Shown: piece by piece, positions 21,656 to 37,300 of the stretch
Layout: each line of letters begins with the position of its first letter
How positions within the stretch are numbered: position 1 is the stretch's first letter
Source: Liolophura sinensis
Taxonomy: Eukaryota > Mollusca > Polyplacophora > Chitonida > Chitonidae
Assembly (NCBI RefSeq): GCF_032854445.1
Contig: NC_088306.1
Span: 30,287,764-30,351,763, forward strand
DNA length: 64,000 nucleotides
Direction: 5' to 3'
Position numbers and translations under genes: made by a program
Notes under the pieces: generated by a model
The model's database searches: none
The model's input: the letters and a program-made list of their open reading frames with translations, nothing else
Told to the model about the DNA's origin: nothing

Positions 21656-21863
21656 CTTAGTTATGATTTTATTCTAAATGTTCAAATAAATGCCTAAAAA
21701 ATGGTAACCTAGACAACACATAACACTATGACTGAAGCATAATTCACTGTAAAAGTAACTCAAATGCAGTGGTGTTAATTGAAATTTATTAAACGTGTCT
21801 TGAAACACTCAAAATGTTGACATTGAGTAACATTACTATGCAAAGGGATGCTTAGTGCGCATC

Positions 21864-21940
21864 CGGACTTCTGGTTTATGACTTCTGGTTTATGACTTCT
21901 GGCTTATGACTTCTGGATTATGACTTCTGGTTTATGCAGG
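21864..21940. repeat. 14-bp tandem repeat, 5 copies
   Basis: Unit GACTTCTGGTTTAT with single-base variants. Confidence 0.9.
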
Positions 21941-22301
21941 AATACAACCGAAAACTACATATCAGAGATACATGTATCCATTGGCACTTAGGATCGACAT
22001 TATGTCTCTGTGTTTTTCATTTTATTTATTTACTTATTTATGCATTTTGCGGGACTGCAGAACTAGGAGTAAAAAGCTGAATAGCGACGACAGTCAGATA
22101 ACTGACAAACGATCACACAGAACTTGTGAAATAATCCGGCCAATTAGTCAATTGCTTAATCCTTAAATATAAGACCTTTAACCATCGGTTCCATAAAGTC
22201 CACAAGAGATTATTTTTGAACAATATCAAATAACTGCAATATTTACAAATGGTATCCTGCACCTCATTTTCGTTTATTAATCAAAATATAGAAGTTCTTA
22301 C

Positions 22302-22337
22302 CAGCATTGTCTTCGGTGGTAGTCTTGACTGTGGTCT
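22302..22337 (-). CDS. mucin-like linker exon (last recognised exon)
   Basis: Between acceptor CTATTACAG and donor GTAAGAAC, the 36-nt exon reads TTVKTTTEDNAG. It is phase 1-1, like the other linker exons of this gene. Thr-rich composition suggests an O-glycosylated spacer. Confidence 0.55.
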
Positions 22338-25300
22338 CTGTAATAGGAATATGCACTTACATTTTCATTACAGACTGATCTCACATGTACTCTATGTCTA
22401 ATGTGTCAAGGCTATTTCGTAAAATTACATGAGGAAACCGGGGAAAAGAAAACCACTGTATACCTAAGATGAAAATATCGTACTCAGCGTCCCCGAGGGG
22501 AAACCGGGAAAACGAAACCCTTGTAAACCGCAGATAAAGCTACCGTACTTGATTAAGTAATCCTCAACGTTCACAAGCGGAGGAAATCGAAAAAAGGGAA
22601 CCCTCGTAAACCCCAAATGATATTCTCGTACTTGGTTAAATAACCTGCAATGAGCACAAGAGGAGGAAACCGGGGAAACAAAACCCCAAATGAAACTATC
22701 GTACTTCAAAGTAATCTTTAAACCGTCTGATGTGAAGCAACAGCATGATTAAATGGCGTGAAAGAATAAATGATTATGGCTTAACGCCACACAGGCAATA
22801 TTTCAGCCACACTGTGGCCGTGGATGTCGTGAGAACATTAGTCTCCCACGACAGAGAGCAGCTAAAGCTCCGCAAACATCAAGAGTTAAAAGCTCTGCGT
22901 ACACCAACATACACCTAGCTTTCACCTAATACGACTGAACTGGGGTTGTCACATTTAACCAAGTGATGAGCGACATGGGCCATCTCCAGTTGAGTTGCGT
23001 CCTTATTTAGCATACACGGGTGCTTACGATCAGATGCAACATTCGGGTTGTGTTGTTTAACCAGGCCCTAACCGTGTATGGCCCTCTGTTGGAAAGGTTT
23101 TATGTTAACGACACCTTATGAAGATGTTTCAATGGTTGCAAAGACACTCTGCTATTCTTCAGTGTTCAAAGCAAGCATGACAGCAAATGCTTTGTTAAAA
23201 TGGTTTTCACATAACTTGAATGAAAATGCTGTATAGGATTCTATAGAGCCAGAGACTGTCTGCATGGAATTTCATTCGGAACTTCGGTAATTTTTCAAGG
23301 AGTTTCAGTAGTAGAATGGGTAAGATAAGCAAAATGGTGTGACTTCAATGCACTAAGAACATATCCACTGTTATCCAACAAACCAAAACAAACAAAAAAA
23401 TCCGCGCCCACAGGCTGTTACCTGTCGGATGAACTCAATTTTTCTCTAATCCAATTTAAAATATACCCATACACATTCCATACATGATTTGTAGAATCCG
23501 AAACGTGGCAACGTACAAGTAAAACGGCGTTTACGCGGTGTCACTCCTTTTAGCGACTGGTCGCATTCAACAAGTTTGTTGACAATAAAACAAAAGCTAC
23601 TCGATAGGATTTGTGGCATTTGGCAAATACAATAGTGTTAAATTTACTTGTTGTTTTACGCACTACTCAAGAATGTTTCATGAATATCTATATCTGATAA
23701 CAGACATGACAGATCAGCCATTCTTGCAAAGAAAACGTCAACCTGATCATACCGACGGGCGTTCCAGAAAACACATGTTCAGTAGAGACACCGGAAATAG
23801 AACCGTAAGTTAAACGTTCAGTTGTCTGCTAGTATTCTTACCTGGGATACACAGCGTGCTGTTATCGCTCTCCGTTGTGTAGCCCGTCTTACACGTGCAT
23901 TTATAGGCATCATTATCTCCCTTGGTGCAAGAAGCTAGATCCTTTTCTGCTGGTGTTTTATCTGGCAGAACATACAATAACATTATATATGTCTTTGTGC
24001 GTAGTAAAATTATATACTATAGAAGAAACATGACAGCCTCAACTTGTTGATTTATCACCGTATCATGACGGTTCTTCAGAACTGTTTTTATTTCATTATA
24101 TCTTGCAACAACTATATGTCAGCAATTTGCAACGCGCTTGTAAAATGTAAAACGAAAGATCTTTAATTCTGAAAAAAAAAACATTTATAAATAACGAACA
24201 GATATAAATGTAAACGATTGTGTTCTATTTAATTTACCTGCCTTTGAAATTCACAAAATGTCGATTTCTCCACAACATATTTTATTTAGGTCGTATGCAC
24301 TAATAAATATACAGAGAGACAGATTTACATCAGGACAGACACAACTTGGTAACCATTGCTTCTTGCAATACTGTGAGTCTACCACGATTTGACAAGAATA
24401 AATCACTATACTGCATAACATCCATAGAACCAACTTTAGAATCAAAGCAATTGTATCTTATAGGTAAATCGAAAGAAATCTCTAGAACATTACCTCCAAA
24501 GCTGACACATTTGTCTGTATCCTTACACGTTTCACCCACAACTGCCTCGCCAGTTGCCGGCTGACAGTACGAGTTGCCTTTCTGCGTGTAACCACCCATG
24601 CATACAACCGTCTTTTGCTCGCTCTTTCCGCACTCTGCATTGGCAACGGCTATGTTGTCATTTGTTCCAGTGCAGTTGTCATCAAGGTACAGTCCTGAAA
24701 ATGAAATAAAGAGAAAGCTAAAATTAGTATTTTTCTCTTAAGTATATTTTAATTCATTGTTTTGCGTAATTGAGCAAACCTGTGGAGGCTATATCCAGTA
24801 ATGACCACACTCGGCCAAGATGAAAGTCTATACAACTGTACAGCATGGAATATAAAACCAGACAAGCAGTGGAAGTTTTTTGAATTGAATGTTTATTCAC
24901 CATACGTAAATATATGTATAATTACATATCTCGTAAATGGCGGGAATAAAGAGGGACTAATGGCAGTGCAATGGTCGATTAACGGTCACGCGTAACCGGT
25001 GAAGTACGAGCTCTTGTTAATTTACGTCAGACAGGGTAATATTCTAACTGTCAAGGAAAATGTTTTAGTGGTAGCAGTTTGTGCTTCCCCTATCACCATG
25101 ACTTCTTCACAATTATGGACAACAAATACATTCAATTAATTAGACTCCACTCGTGTAGATTGACTCAAAACAAGTAGAATAAACAAGTAAAGTCTGACAG
25201 CTCATGGCAACTCCCTATTGCCATTGCTGTCTTTTCAACAAACTTATCAATATGTCACGTATATATAACGGTAGCTTCTTGATGTGTGGAAAATAGAACC

Positions 25301-28300
25301 AGTCAGAAATCAGTTCCGCACCATGCAAGGTTGTCGGCCAATCACCAGTGACTATATCAGCACACCTGTCATCACGAAATATATTGTTATTATTGAGATC
25401 TTATTTAGGCAGTTCAAGTCCAGCTCAAGCTGGCTCCGGTCGTAAATGGGAAGGTCTGCCTGCAACCTGCAGATGGTCGTGGGTCCCCCCCCCCCCCCCC
25501 ACGGCTCTGCCCGGTTTCCTCCCACCATAATGCTGGCCGCCGTCGTATACATGAAATATTCTTGAGTACGGCGTAAAACACCAATCAAATAAATAAATAA
25601 ATACATTATTTAGAGTGTGCATGGCCATATTGGAGTGTCGTACATCCTGATAAGCCTTGGTAATAGTGATCTGGCCAATCTGTTGGAAACAACAACTTTC
25701 TTTACACAAGAGTTCAGATATTTACACATATAGTATTCCCCCATCTACAAACCCATCCACACTCAAATTGATTTGAGAAACAACTATCTGAAATTCTCCA
25801 GTCGTAAAAATTGGAAAAGCAAAATAGGCAGGTTTTAGCATATTTATTGTGCTGCGGCGAACTTTCCACTGGTTCGGCAGTGTCGCTTGACAGATGACAG
25901 GAAGCTTAGGACAGATGCCACTTGTTTTATCACAGTTTAATTCCAGTAGATCTGCTTATGTTTGAATAGAGCTGGGAGTGTACAGAACATGAGGCAAAGA
26001 TCTGGGAATTAAAGTGGACCATATGTTGCAAGCATCACATCTGATATGACGCTGCACATGAACATGTCCACGTTGTTGTTGTCATGCTGAGATACTTCAC
26101 TGCTATGATATTTGTTCGAACTCTCACACTGTCGTTAGTGTTTCTGGTTTTACTCTTTATGCTGTAGTCTTTTATATTCCATTCCTGCATAACAAAGGAT
26201 TCAACTTGTGGATTAAGCATTACACAGACCTTTTCTCTTTGCATTGTTTTAATGTCACTGTATATTAAATGTGATGATGGCACAGCATTTTGGGTCATTT
26301 TAAATTAATCTAGTGAGGTCAAATATATTGCAACTAACACCGCTTCATTTTCCCTAATTCTGCGTAGGCTGTGGAGCTACGGGCTTGTATACTACTTCTA
26401 AAGCATTTACATAAACACACGCAATAAAACCCCGACTCCGGTAAATTGAGAACAGATTTTACCGGTAATACGTGTCACTCTTTGTAAACTCTGACACTGT
26501 CGTCACAGCCCTGCTTTGCTTTCTGTGCTGTTGACCTTAGTATCACTGTGAGGAGGAAATGATTGAACCATTTACATGGACACAGTAGGCCTAGAGTTAA
26601 ACTATATTTTTTAGAATTATTTTAGTGCTTTGTTTATCAGTTTAGCGATATTGTGGAAAGGGGTACATCACGGGTGAGAGGATAATGCCTCATTTCTATG
26701 CTTGAACGTAAGTATCAATCAAAAATTGTTTTTTAATGTAGATATTAATTAAAATATATTGACGATATAGTTAGCTGGATAAAATAAATCAATAGATCGT
26801 ACTTTAGAAAAAACATAGTCGATGTTTCCGTTATGAGCTATAACATGTATTCCCCAAAGAGGGGAGGTATACCAAATTTGTCACCGTATAAAATTTGTCT
26901 TACCAGTTTGACAGCAGTTTTACAACCCGTTTGACTGACCTGTCAAACCGCAGCATTGGCAGAAAAATTTGCTGATGTGAAAACAAACACCTATATGTAT
27001 GTGAGGTCCTTATCAGCTAAATATTTTGTACACAAATGTATTGCTTTCCTGATTTATTTTACGTAGGCTGTATACAATGGCATTTATAGTTTTTAAAGAA
27101 TTTCCAGGAACATTAGATTTGCACAGGTTTGGTCCATTTTTTATTTCTTTCGACTCTTTCGCGTTGAGCATCATTAGCCTTGAAGAAATGATTTTTGGGC
27201 AAAACTTCAGCTTACAGCCGATGCTGATAAGGCTCAACAGATCGTTGTAAGCGGAGCACCCCTAAGTTAAATCTCGTCTACTAAAATATATCGGTCTGCT
27301 GATGAATTCCTACCCCTGCTGCACACAATGACAGTTATAACCTTTAAAGGCCTAGACCATTTAAAGTAAAGACATTTTACCTCATTTGTTTTTTCTTGCT
27401 ACTATTTCACGATGAGCATTGTTAGGGTTAGAGATGAAATATTCGCAGACATTTAAATCACAGCCGATGCATTCATTGCTCCCACTATCTTTGTAGCCTG
27501 GTTTGACTGGAGAACCATCTACTTACCAATCACACACAGCGTCGTGGTAACACTGTCAACAACATATTCACTGTTACATGTGCATTTGTTCTGCCCATCA
27601 ACCTCAGTACATGAAGCCTTATTCTTGGCGATGGGTGTCTTATCTGAAAGAAGGAAGAACAAAATCACGGTTACAGCCATTTACCTATGTTTTATGTGTA
27701 TGCCGTCCTACTATGGCAGATCATTCTGTTAGTTAGAATAAGATACCTCGTCTCTGCAAGGATGATGTAATGGTCCGGAAACGGGATAAAAGTCATCATC
27801 AAACAAAACTGTACTTCCACGAGCAGCCTTTACACAGTTAGGCTTAAAATGATCAAGTGTCAGCAATGTGCAATGGGCTTCTAAAATGTGAAACGAAAGA
27901 TCTTCAGTTCTGAAAAATATTCATAAATAAGCAACAGATATAAATGTAAACCATTGTGATCTATTTTAGTTCTAATTTAATAGCCTTTAAAATTCAATGT
28001 TTTCGGAACAACATATTTTATTTAGGCCGTATGCAATATTGTTGTATCTGTGAGGAATAACTGGTGCTGCTGAATATCAGCGGATCATTGGGAGATTTTG
28101 TCGCTTTTCCACATGGTATGCGATCTGCATAAAAACTTAAATATTTCGGTCAATATTTCAAACACTTATTGCGCAAAAACGTTTATTCAAACGTTGTGGA
28201 ACGGAATCAGACGCGTCATAGACGGTCAGACAGACGCAACATGGTAACTATCGCTTCTTGCGATTCCGTGAGTCTACCACGATTTGACAAGAAACAATCA

Positions 28301-31300
28301 CTATACTGCATAATATTCATAGAGCCAAATTTAAAATCAAAGCAATTGTATCTTATACCTCCAAAGCTGACACATATGTCTCCAACCGTGCACGTATCAC
28401 CCACAACTGCCTCGCCAGTTGCCGGCTGACAGTACGAGTTGGGCTTCTTGGTGTAACCACTCTTGCATACAACCTTCTTTGGCTCGCCCGTGTTGCACTC
28501 TGCATTATCAACGACTATGTTGTCCTTTGTTCCAGTGCAGCTGTCATCAAGGTACAGTTCTGAAAAGGAAACAATGGGAAAACGGAGGTTACATCTTCTT
28601 TTCATACGACGCTGAGTATGGCATTTATGTAAACATTTGTGAAGCCCTCCGCGTATTTTTCGCGGAAATACACTGATTCTCTGCAACTGAGCATACCTCT
28701 GTTTGGTAAAGTGGACATGTATGCTCACTGGAGACACAGCGGAACGTTAAGTAAGAATATAGCCTCCACTGTTCCCCATAGCTTCTTTCATTTGAAGAGA
28801 AAACAAAAATAGCCACTATAAAGACAAATTTATGTTATTTGGTCATTCGAAAAATTTTCAGTACAGAAGAATTCGAAGCCTACAGATGAATTGTTCCCTT
28901 ACACCTTGCCGCTTAAAATTTTGGTAAACAATTTTCTTAACTTTGGTGGTTGGGAAAATTGCAACACAGGCTTAGAATCCTGACAAATATGCTCGTACAT
29001 TGTCCACTGGCTCGGAAGCGTCGCCTGAGGGTGCCCTAAACTGGACAGTGTATTACACTGGCCTTTTGTTTCGGAGAGAAGTGTTTCTGTCTTAATACAG
29101 CTGGCAAGGGGTGGAATATATTGTGGGGAAATTTTAATGTCTTTTTATGAAGGTTGTTGGTACCTTGATAAACTGTACTGCGTACTTAGGCCCCATTCCA
29201 CAGTCATTCAAAGAATACCGGTAGCTCGCCCTACTAAGCAGTTCGTAAAACTGCATAATGTTTAAGTCACGTGATACCTTTAAATAATGACCTCTAAACC
29301 AAAATGATTGACACTGCCATGCAAAGATATTATTCTCCAGTTAGTGCTAGCATCTTACCGGTGAATCAACAAGAAATGCCAACATTATTATACTGTCACA
29401 ACTATGTTTATTGTATGCGCAAGGATTGCAGAGCGGTGACTTCATATCTTATGGAGTTCTAAATCATTACTATGGCAAAAGATACTCTGGGGAGTGCGTG
29501 CACTGCAACAGTGGAAGAAGCAATACAGCTTGTAAAGCAGACCACCTCAAGTTTGTCCCGAATTCAAAGGATATGTCGCAGGCCATTCCTCTCGTGATCA
29601 AGTCAAAGGCATACAAGATTTTGACCTGACATGTGATTCTGTACCTGTGGAATGGGGCCTAAGTATCAAATGGTGTGTTGAAGACGACACTTTCCGATTC
29701 AGACTTCAGCTAAGAGACCAACCCCTAACAAGACGTGATATTTTGTATGTTCCATATACCGCCTCTTAGAATTTGCTGCACCAGTTAGTTCGGTGGGTAA
29801 GCAAATACTCCAAGAGATGTGTAGAGACTAACTGGACTGTGATAGTCCTTTATCAGACTCACTTAGCTCCAGATGGGACCAGTGGAGAAGACATTTGTTC
29901 CTAGTGAAAACGTTTTAGATCGCAAGATGCCTGAACTCAAATCACCTGGGCAAGATAAAGAAAGCAGAACTGCATCACTTTTGTGATGCCAGCAGTAGTG
30001 GACATGGCCAGTCCTCACACTTACGTTTGGTTGACAAGCCCAGACAAGTGCATTGTTCCCTCTTGATACGAAAGGTTCGTATGGCTCCAGCAAAGACTCT
30101 CGAAGTCCCAAGCCTAGAATTGACTGCTGGTGTTTTTCAATAAGAGTGAACGCCCAGCTTGGCATAGAGTTGGAGATCCCCGACCTGAGTGAAGTGTTTT
30201 GGGCTGATGGCACATATTGTGTTTTGGACATATTGTTAGCAACACCAGACGGTTCCATATTTATGGTCGAACGAATACGTGATCATTCGAGTCTTAGTGG
30301 AACTATGTATCTACAGGCGTCAATCCAGGTGAAGAAAGATCACGAGGACTAATGAGTTCATAAATAAGTCAAAGTGGATTACTGGACCAGACTTATGCAA
30401 ACGAGAACAGGAAACAACGCATAAGGCAGACACTACACTGGCCCCAACGATGCGGAAGGGAATGATTGCCACCAAGCCTATCGCTGACAGCAATCAACTA
30501 GTGAGCATACTTGATAGCCTCCAGAGATTTTCCAGTTGGAGGAGAGCAATTGCTAGCTGCCTGAGAGTTAAGGCAAAGCTAAGAGCAGGTTTGTCCTCAA
30601 AAGATAGTGATCAGCCGAAATCATGTATTTTCCAGGGCATTGTTGAATGTGCAATAGTTGAAGATTGCAAAATCTGAAATCATCAAACAAGTTCAACTAC
30701 AATCTTTTTCTAGAGAAACTGGATCCGCATCTCAACATGTGGATAACTTAAAATACGAAGAATCAGGACTCACATGAATGCGAAAACGACGCTACATGCA
30801 CGCTGGAGACCGTCGCATCAATAAAATATTCTTGTGTAGGGTCAACAGGAAGCTTCTTATGTAAGGTTAACAGGGAACTTCTTGTGTAGGGGTAACAGGA
30901 AACGTTAAAAAGGACATAACCCTGCAATTGCTAAAATGTATACAGTAACCTATACACACTGCTGATAATACCGTGCTTAGAAGCTTTGGCATAAATGAGT
31001 GGCGTAACATTGAAATCGCTTCACCTCAATCCCATATGTGTACAGTTCATGTGTATTTAGGCCTAGTATCCACCACGATTAGCACATCTTGAATGTGGTT
31101 CTACACTCGGAAAAATTGCCAGCCAAATGCGCCATCTTTGAAAAAATTGACAATATTTACGGAGGAAAATTTCTTTTACATTATGCTAACCACCAAATTT
31201 TGGTTTGTGTATAGCTCGAATAATTATCTTTCCCTACGAATCTGTCATTGCTTCACGAAGATGTTACCGTTCATTTGTGGTAGTAATTGCTTACCAGTGT

Positions 31301-34300
31301 TGTCTGTAGTGGTTGATACCGTGGCGTCTGTCGGAGGATCTACAAAAACGGTAACATTCATAGTTAATATATGGTCGAGATTTTACAGTAATTTTGAAGA
31401 TCAGGACTGGGGGAAACAAGACATTATAATTAAATACGCACAGCATAGTGAGTAAAAACAAAGTATCGATGACAGTGTGACATCTGGCAAACGACCACAT
31501 GCAAGCGGTGAAATACATCCCCTACCACCATGGTTTGAACATAATTACGAACAAAAATATGTTAATTCCGAATTATCAGACGTCGTTGCTGCCCTAGTAA
31601 TACTCTCGTACACACTTATTTTAAAGTCACACATAATATAAGAGACAATAAAGGTCACACACAATAGGAGTGAAAGAGTGCTTAGGGTTTTACGTCGTAC
31701 TTAACATTTTGTCAGTCATACCACGACGAAGGAGTACATTTACGTGTAATCGGCCTCCTTCTTGCAGCAGGAATTTCTCTTATCTAGTGCTGAGACGACT
31801 GACCGAAGGCAAACAAGCTGCCCCACCTGAGCCATTAAACTGATACTGTCATCGGTACTGATACTGATATGCGCCACTGCTGGACGCTTATTCTAAGCTT
31901 GCACTATCTCATTAATGCTCAACGCTCATTTTAAGGTTGCACTATCCTCTTAATGATGAAAGCCTGATTTAAGGCTGCACTGTCACATTATTGCTAAACA
32001 CCTGTTTTAAGGTGGCACTATCCACTTAATGCTAAACGTCTATTTTAAGGTTGCTCTATCCCATTAATGCTGAAAGCCTATTTTAAGGTTGCATTATTCC
32101 CTGAATGCTGAAATTTTTTTAAGTACTTAGGTGTGACCAGACCCAGGAAATAGCCAGGATCTACCGCAACCAAAACAGACGCTCTACAAACTGAGCCATC
32201 GGAGGCCCAGTGGTAGACATTGTACCTAAATAAGGGCTTACTTAGTCAACTGCGCTTCAGCAAGAGAAAAGCATGCATTATTTCATAAAGGTCAAAGTTT
32301 AGGAGGAAATCCTAGCAACTTTACTCTCTGACTTAAGATCGCACCAAATTGGGCAAAAATCGCTAAGCTGCCAGCAATGCCAGATGTTAGGTAATGAGCC
32401 TATCCTGTCAAACGATAATGATTGAGCCTATAAAATCAAATGATACTGACTGAGTCTATCACTTCAGATGATAATTATTGGGCCTATCAAATTAAACGAT
32501 AGTTACTGAGCATATCACGTCAGACGATAATTAATAAGCCCAATAGCAAATTAGCCTATTCTGTCTCATGATACCTAATAAGACTATTCCGTCAGTCGAT
32601 AGCAGCTTAGCCCAGTCCGTCAGACGATGGCAAATGAGCCTATTCCGCCAGACAATAGTTAATCAGCCTACTCCGTTGGAAAATAGCAAATCAGCCTTTT
32701 CCGTCAGACGGTCCAACAAGTAATGAGCCTATTCCCCTCAGACCATAAATAATGATTCTGTTCGGTCAAACGGTACCTGTAGTGAATGAGCCTGTCAGGT
32801 CAGACAATAGCTAATGAGCCTATCATGTCAGCGAGATAAATACAGAATTGGCCGACACTTATACATTGTAAGATTCCACGTCGAGCTTCTTTTTTGAGTC
32901 ATAAAGGATTCTTGGGAGAATGAGAGATCATTCCAAGACTTCCGAGACAAATCTCCTTGCAGTTTCCATAACCCTGTTAATCACGACAATATGTTATTGA
33001 TATTTTGGAAAACAGTAGTAAGTATAACAATGAAGGCAGCATGCTTTCCAGTAAACTTCTAGCTTTTTTAGTGTTTTCGATGGTTTCCGGGCATTCAGCA
33101 CACGCCAGTCCTATACTACAGGTGGTGACTTCTGCTACAAATGTCTCTGCAGGATCAGTGACACATGTCTCCCCCTCAGCAACTATGCCCATGAATAAAA
33201 CAGAAGTACAGTTCACTGCAGTGTAACACAATATCAGCAAGCTGTTTGGAAAGGCTGGCCAGTTACAAATGGTTTTACTGTATATACTTTAATCTTTTCT
33301 AATACACATTGTTTAACTTTTAAAACCAAATTCTTCTTACCCTGACACTCTCCCTCGACTAATTGAGTGTTCGCCCTACATTGACATTTGTTGTCAGTTT
33401 CGGTAGGGCATTCCTGATTTGTCTTTATGCAGTCATTAACTCCAGTACAAGTGTCCCCAACCGTTTCTGTTGGAAAGAAAAATCAGTTATTGTGTCTAGC
33501 TACAAATTTCTGAGCCTTCCCAATACAAAACAGTCCAAAACCCAAAAAAACCTCCATAGCGAAAGCCTCCCATAATAGGAAATCATCGGTAATAAGAAAT
33601 TCTCGTTAAAGCAAAATTCTATGTCGATCATAAACATCCTGTGAGAAAGTACACCTTCATTATACCAAGATACACAACCTCCCGTCAAACGGAATAATGC
33701 ATAATACAAAACCCTTGGTAAAACAAAGTCTTCCGTAATACAAAACCCTCCATGAAACCAAGCCTCTCCGTCAAGAAGAAAACCTTCGTAAAGCAAAACC
33801 CTCGAAACCAAGCTCGCATCGTCTCCTCGCTCAATCAATGCATCATAGATTGTACTTACTTAGTCTACACAGTGTTGATGTTGTGTCGACAACGTAGCCT
33901 TCAGAGCACACACATTTGTTGGCGGTATCACACGAGGCTATGCTGGAATTAGCGGCTATGTTCTCTGAAGAAACAAACAGTTTTGGAAACATGGGTAAAA
34001 CATAATTCACACAGCAGAAATGACCTTGCCGTTAAATTCATTCAAGAAAAGCTTGTATGGGTTACCATTATACGTGTAAATATTATCTGTTTCAACTAAA
34101 AACGTAAATAACAACCCATGTAACGTTTGGATATTTATTGGACATTTTCTAAAAGCTCTGAAAGTTGAAAGCTTGTCTCCTCTGTCATCTTTATATCCGA
34201 ATTACCATGCTCCCATATGGTTGGGGTATGTTTTTTTGTGTGAATGTGTGAAAAGTCTTGTGTTGAAAAGGACATAAACAAACTGATAACATATTGGTAA

Positions 34301-37300
34301 AATTTGGAAATGTTATAACTGGGAAAATAGGTTGGCTTTGCAGTAAAACAGCTGAGATATATGCCCGAAATACGAACGTGTCCGCGATATGAAAGAGCGA
34401 AAACATTTGTATATAATTTCAGAGACCGGGAAACGATCTTGAGTGCAGAGGAAAAGTGCCAGCTCAGATGGTTGGGCCCAAACTTATCGGTAGAAACAGG
34501 TTATATGCTACACAAAGCTGAAACATGGGAACCTGTTTATACGAGGATTCATAATTTGGTTGGTAAAGACTTTAATCCCAAACTCAAAACGGCTACAACT
34601 CACATATTTTGCTCTATGGAATGTAAAATTTTGTATACTGATGCGTACGTAGAACCATGTACCAAACGCGGTTGGATTTCTTTCCGTTTCTAAGATGGTC
34701 TTTAGGTACTTATAGTTAATGACTAAAGTTGCTTGATAAATACGAGCCCTATATTCCAAAATATAGGTTTACTAAAATTTACAGCAAAGCGTTTGATTCC
34801 CACATTGGGCACTACTTCCCGCTTACCACCATAGCTGTAACATGTAAGGCCACCCGTACAGTCTTCTCCTACAGCCGCCTCGCCTGTGGCTTTACAAAAG
34901 GAGTTGCCCAGTCTTTTGTGGGAATCAGGACAGGTCACTTTTCCGCTCACACAGGTTGCAGAGGTAACTCTGATGACATCATTGGAGCCTGTGCAGTCGT
35001 CACCAAGGAACAGTGCTAATAAAACAATGCAACCAAAAGAACAATGCTTTGAATGTATAGCGAGACATGAATCATAATTGTGACGGTACCGATGAGAGGG
35101 ATAGTTACACTGATTATAATGATGGCCCTGGTAACATGAAGGTGACATCGGTCAAATTGTTGACACTGGTGACATGATGGTGACACCGGTCATAATGATG
35201 ACACTGATGACATAGTTAGTGACATTGTTCATAATGATGACACTTATGACAGGGTGGTGACACTGGTCACCAATATGACACTGGTGACAGTGATGGTAGC
35301 CATAATAATGACATTGATAATATTGATGCTGACACTGGACACAATCATGACACTGGTGACATGATGATGACACTTGATGACACTTGATGACAGTGGTGAT
35401 GGCACTGGTCATAATAGTGACACTGATGACAGTGATGGTGACATTGGTCTGAATGATGACTGATAAAAGTGACGATGACAGTGGTCATATAGATGACACT
35501 GATGACAGCAATGCTGGCACTGATCATAATAGTGAAGCTGATGACAGTGATGGTGACACTGGTCATGATGATGACACTGATGAAACTCACGATGACACTG
35601 GTAATAATGATGACATGGGTGACATGATGATGACACTAGTCACACAGATGAAATTGTGATAGTGGTGATGGCACTGATTATAATAATGACACTGACGACA
35701 GTTATGGTGACACTGGTCATAATGATGACACTAATAAAAGTGACGATGACTCTGGACATATATATCACACTGATAACATTGATGGAACTAGTTAGAATAG
35801 TGAAACTGATAATAGTGATGGTGACACTGGTTATAATGATGACACTGATAGTAGTCACAGTGACACTGATCATAAAAATACCACTGATGATCATCACGGT
35901 GACACTGATCACAATGACGACACTGATGACATGATGGTGACACTTCTCATAATGATGACACTGGTAACACTAATGGTAACACTGGTCATAATGATGACAC
36001 TGATAACACAAATGGTGACACTGGTTAGAATAACCACATTGATAACACAAAGAGAGAGGCTGGTTATAATAATGACACTGATATCAGAAACGGTCACACT
36101 GGTCATAAGGAGGACAGTGATGACATCATGGTGACATTGGTCATAATGATAACAGTAATGACATGATGTGACATTGGTCATAATGATGACACTGATGACA
36201 TGTTGCTGACACTGGTCACAATAGTGACACTGGTGGCAGTGATGGTGACACTGGTCATATTGATGAAACTGATCATAGTGAGTGAGTCAGTAAAAGTTTT
36301 AACGTCGCTTTTAACATTATTTCATTTTTATCGCGACAATAAAACGTCAAGTAGTCGATCTACTACGGATAATTCATTTACTAGTCAGTCAAAAAAGGAC
36401 ATCAGCAGTCACATAACAAACACAGACGGTAGTTTAAAATCACAGCTTTCCTGACATACCAATGGTAGAGAGAAAATCAAAAATAGTATCACTTTCTAAG
36501 GAATTGAAAAGTTTTGCAAGAGAGCTCACGTGATAAAAGGAATCTCGTGCAGGAGCAAAGTCGCCACAGTCAAGCAATATGTGCTTGACTGTGAACCGTT
36601 GATCACAAGCATAAAGTCATGTCACAGTTGATGTCATTTTTTGCAAACAAGATTGTCTCAGTTTTTAGTTTATTTAAACCATAGTTCAAAGCGTCTGTTT
36701 TATATTTTGATTATGTGGGTCTAACCGTTTTGCCTAAAGCATAAGAGCACAGGCTGATCAGAGCTAACTTGGAAGTGCCAGAATGGCTGCTCCATCCATT
36801 TTGCAGTACAGGGAATCTCACAGCTTCCTTATTCTATGCTCGAATACTTTTGTTTAAAGCAAGGATGTTACTACTGTTTTCTTTTCCGTCAAATGATATC
36901 AACGTCAACTGACTATCTGTAAAATTTGCTAACAGGTCTTGAAGAAGGCTGTTAAATAGGTAAGTCTTCATTTACATACTTATTAATTCTTTCTAATTAT
37001 TTTACTGGGCTTTAACTACCAAACTGTTTCTCGTATATGAAAGCGGTCAGGTTTGTGAGTGGAAAAACCCGAGGCCAGAGAAAAAACCGGCTTCGCCCTG
37101 TGTCTGACACCCATCCTGACTTACGGCCTCAGGTTCTAGGAATTGTTTTCACCTGCGACGTCAGTGACGAGATGGTGGTTGGTAATGGGGCATGGTAGAT
37201 CACCACAGTCTTACAGTGAAGCTGGAATTAACCGTTCGGAAATCTGACATTGGTGACAGAAAAATAGTAGTAGTGATCTACAAAAACATTCACATTGAAT

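Noticed and set aside
21470-21697. Arg/Ala/Pro-rich 75-codon frame
   Set aside because: 29-bp repeat array whose frame changes every unit.
34361-34693. 110-codon plus-strand frame repeated in all three blocks
   Set aside because: Conserved only because the blocks are recent duplicates; no domain; lies in an intron opposite the large gene.
35150-36285. His/Cys-rich and Asp/Ser-rich proteins in the 30-bp arrays
   Set aside because: Frames follow from repeat units that are multiples of three; three overlapping frames are open at once.
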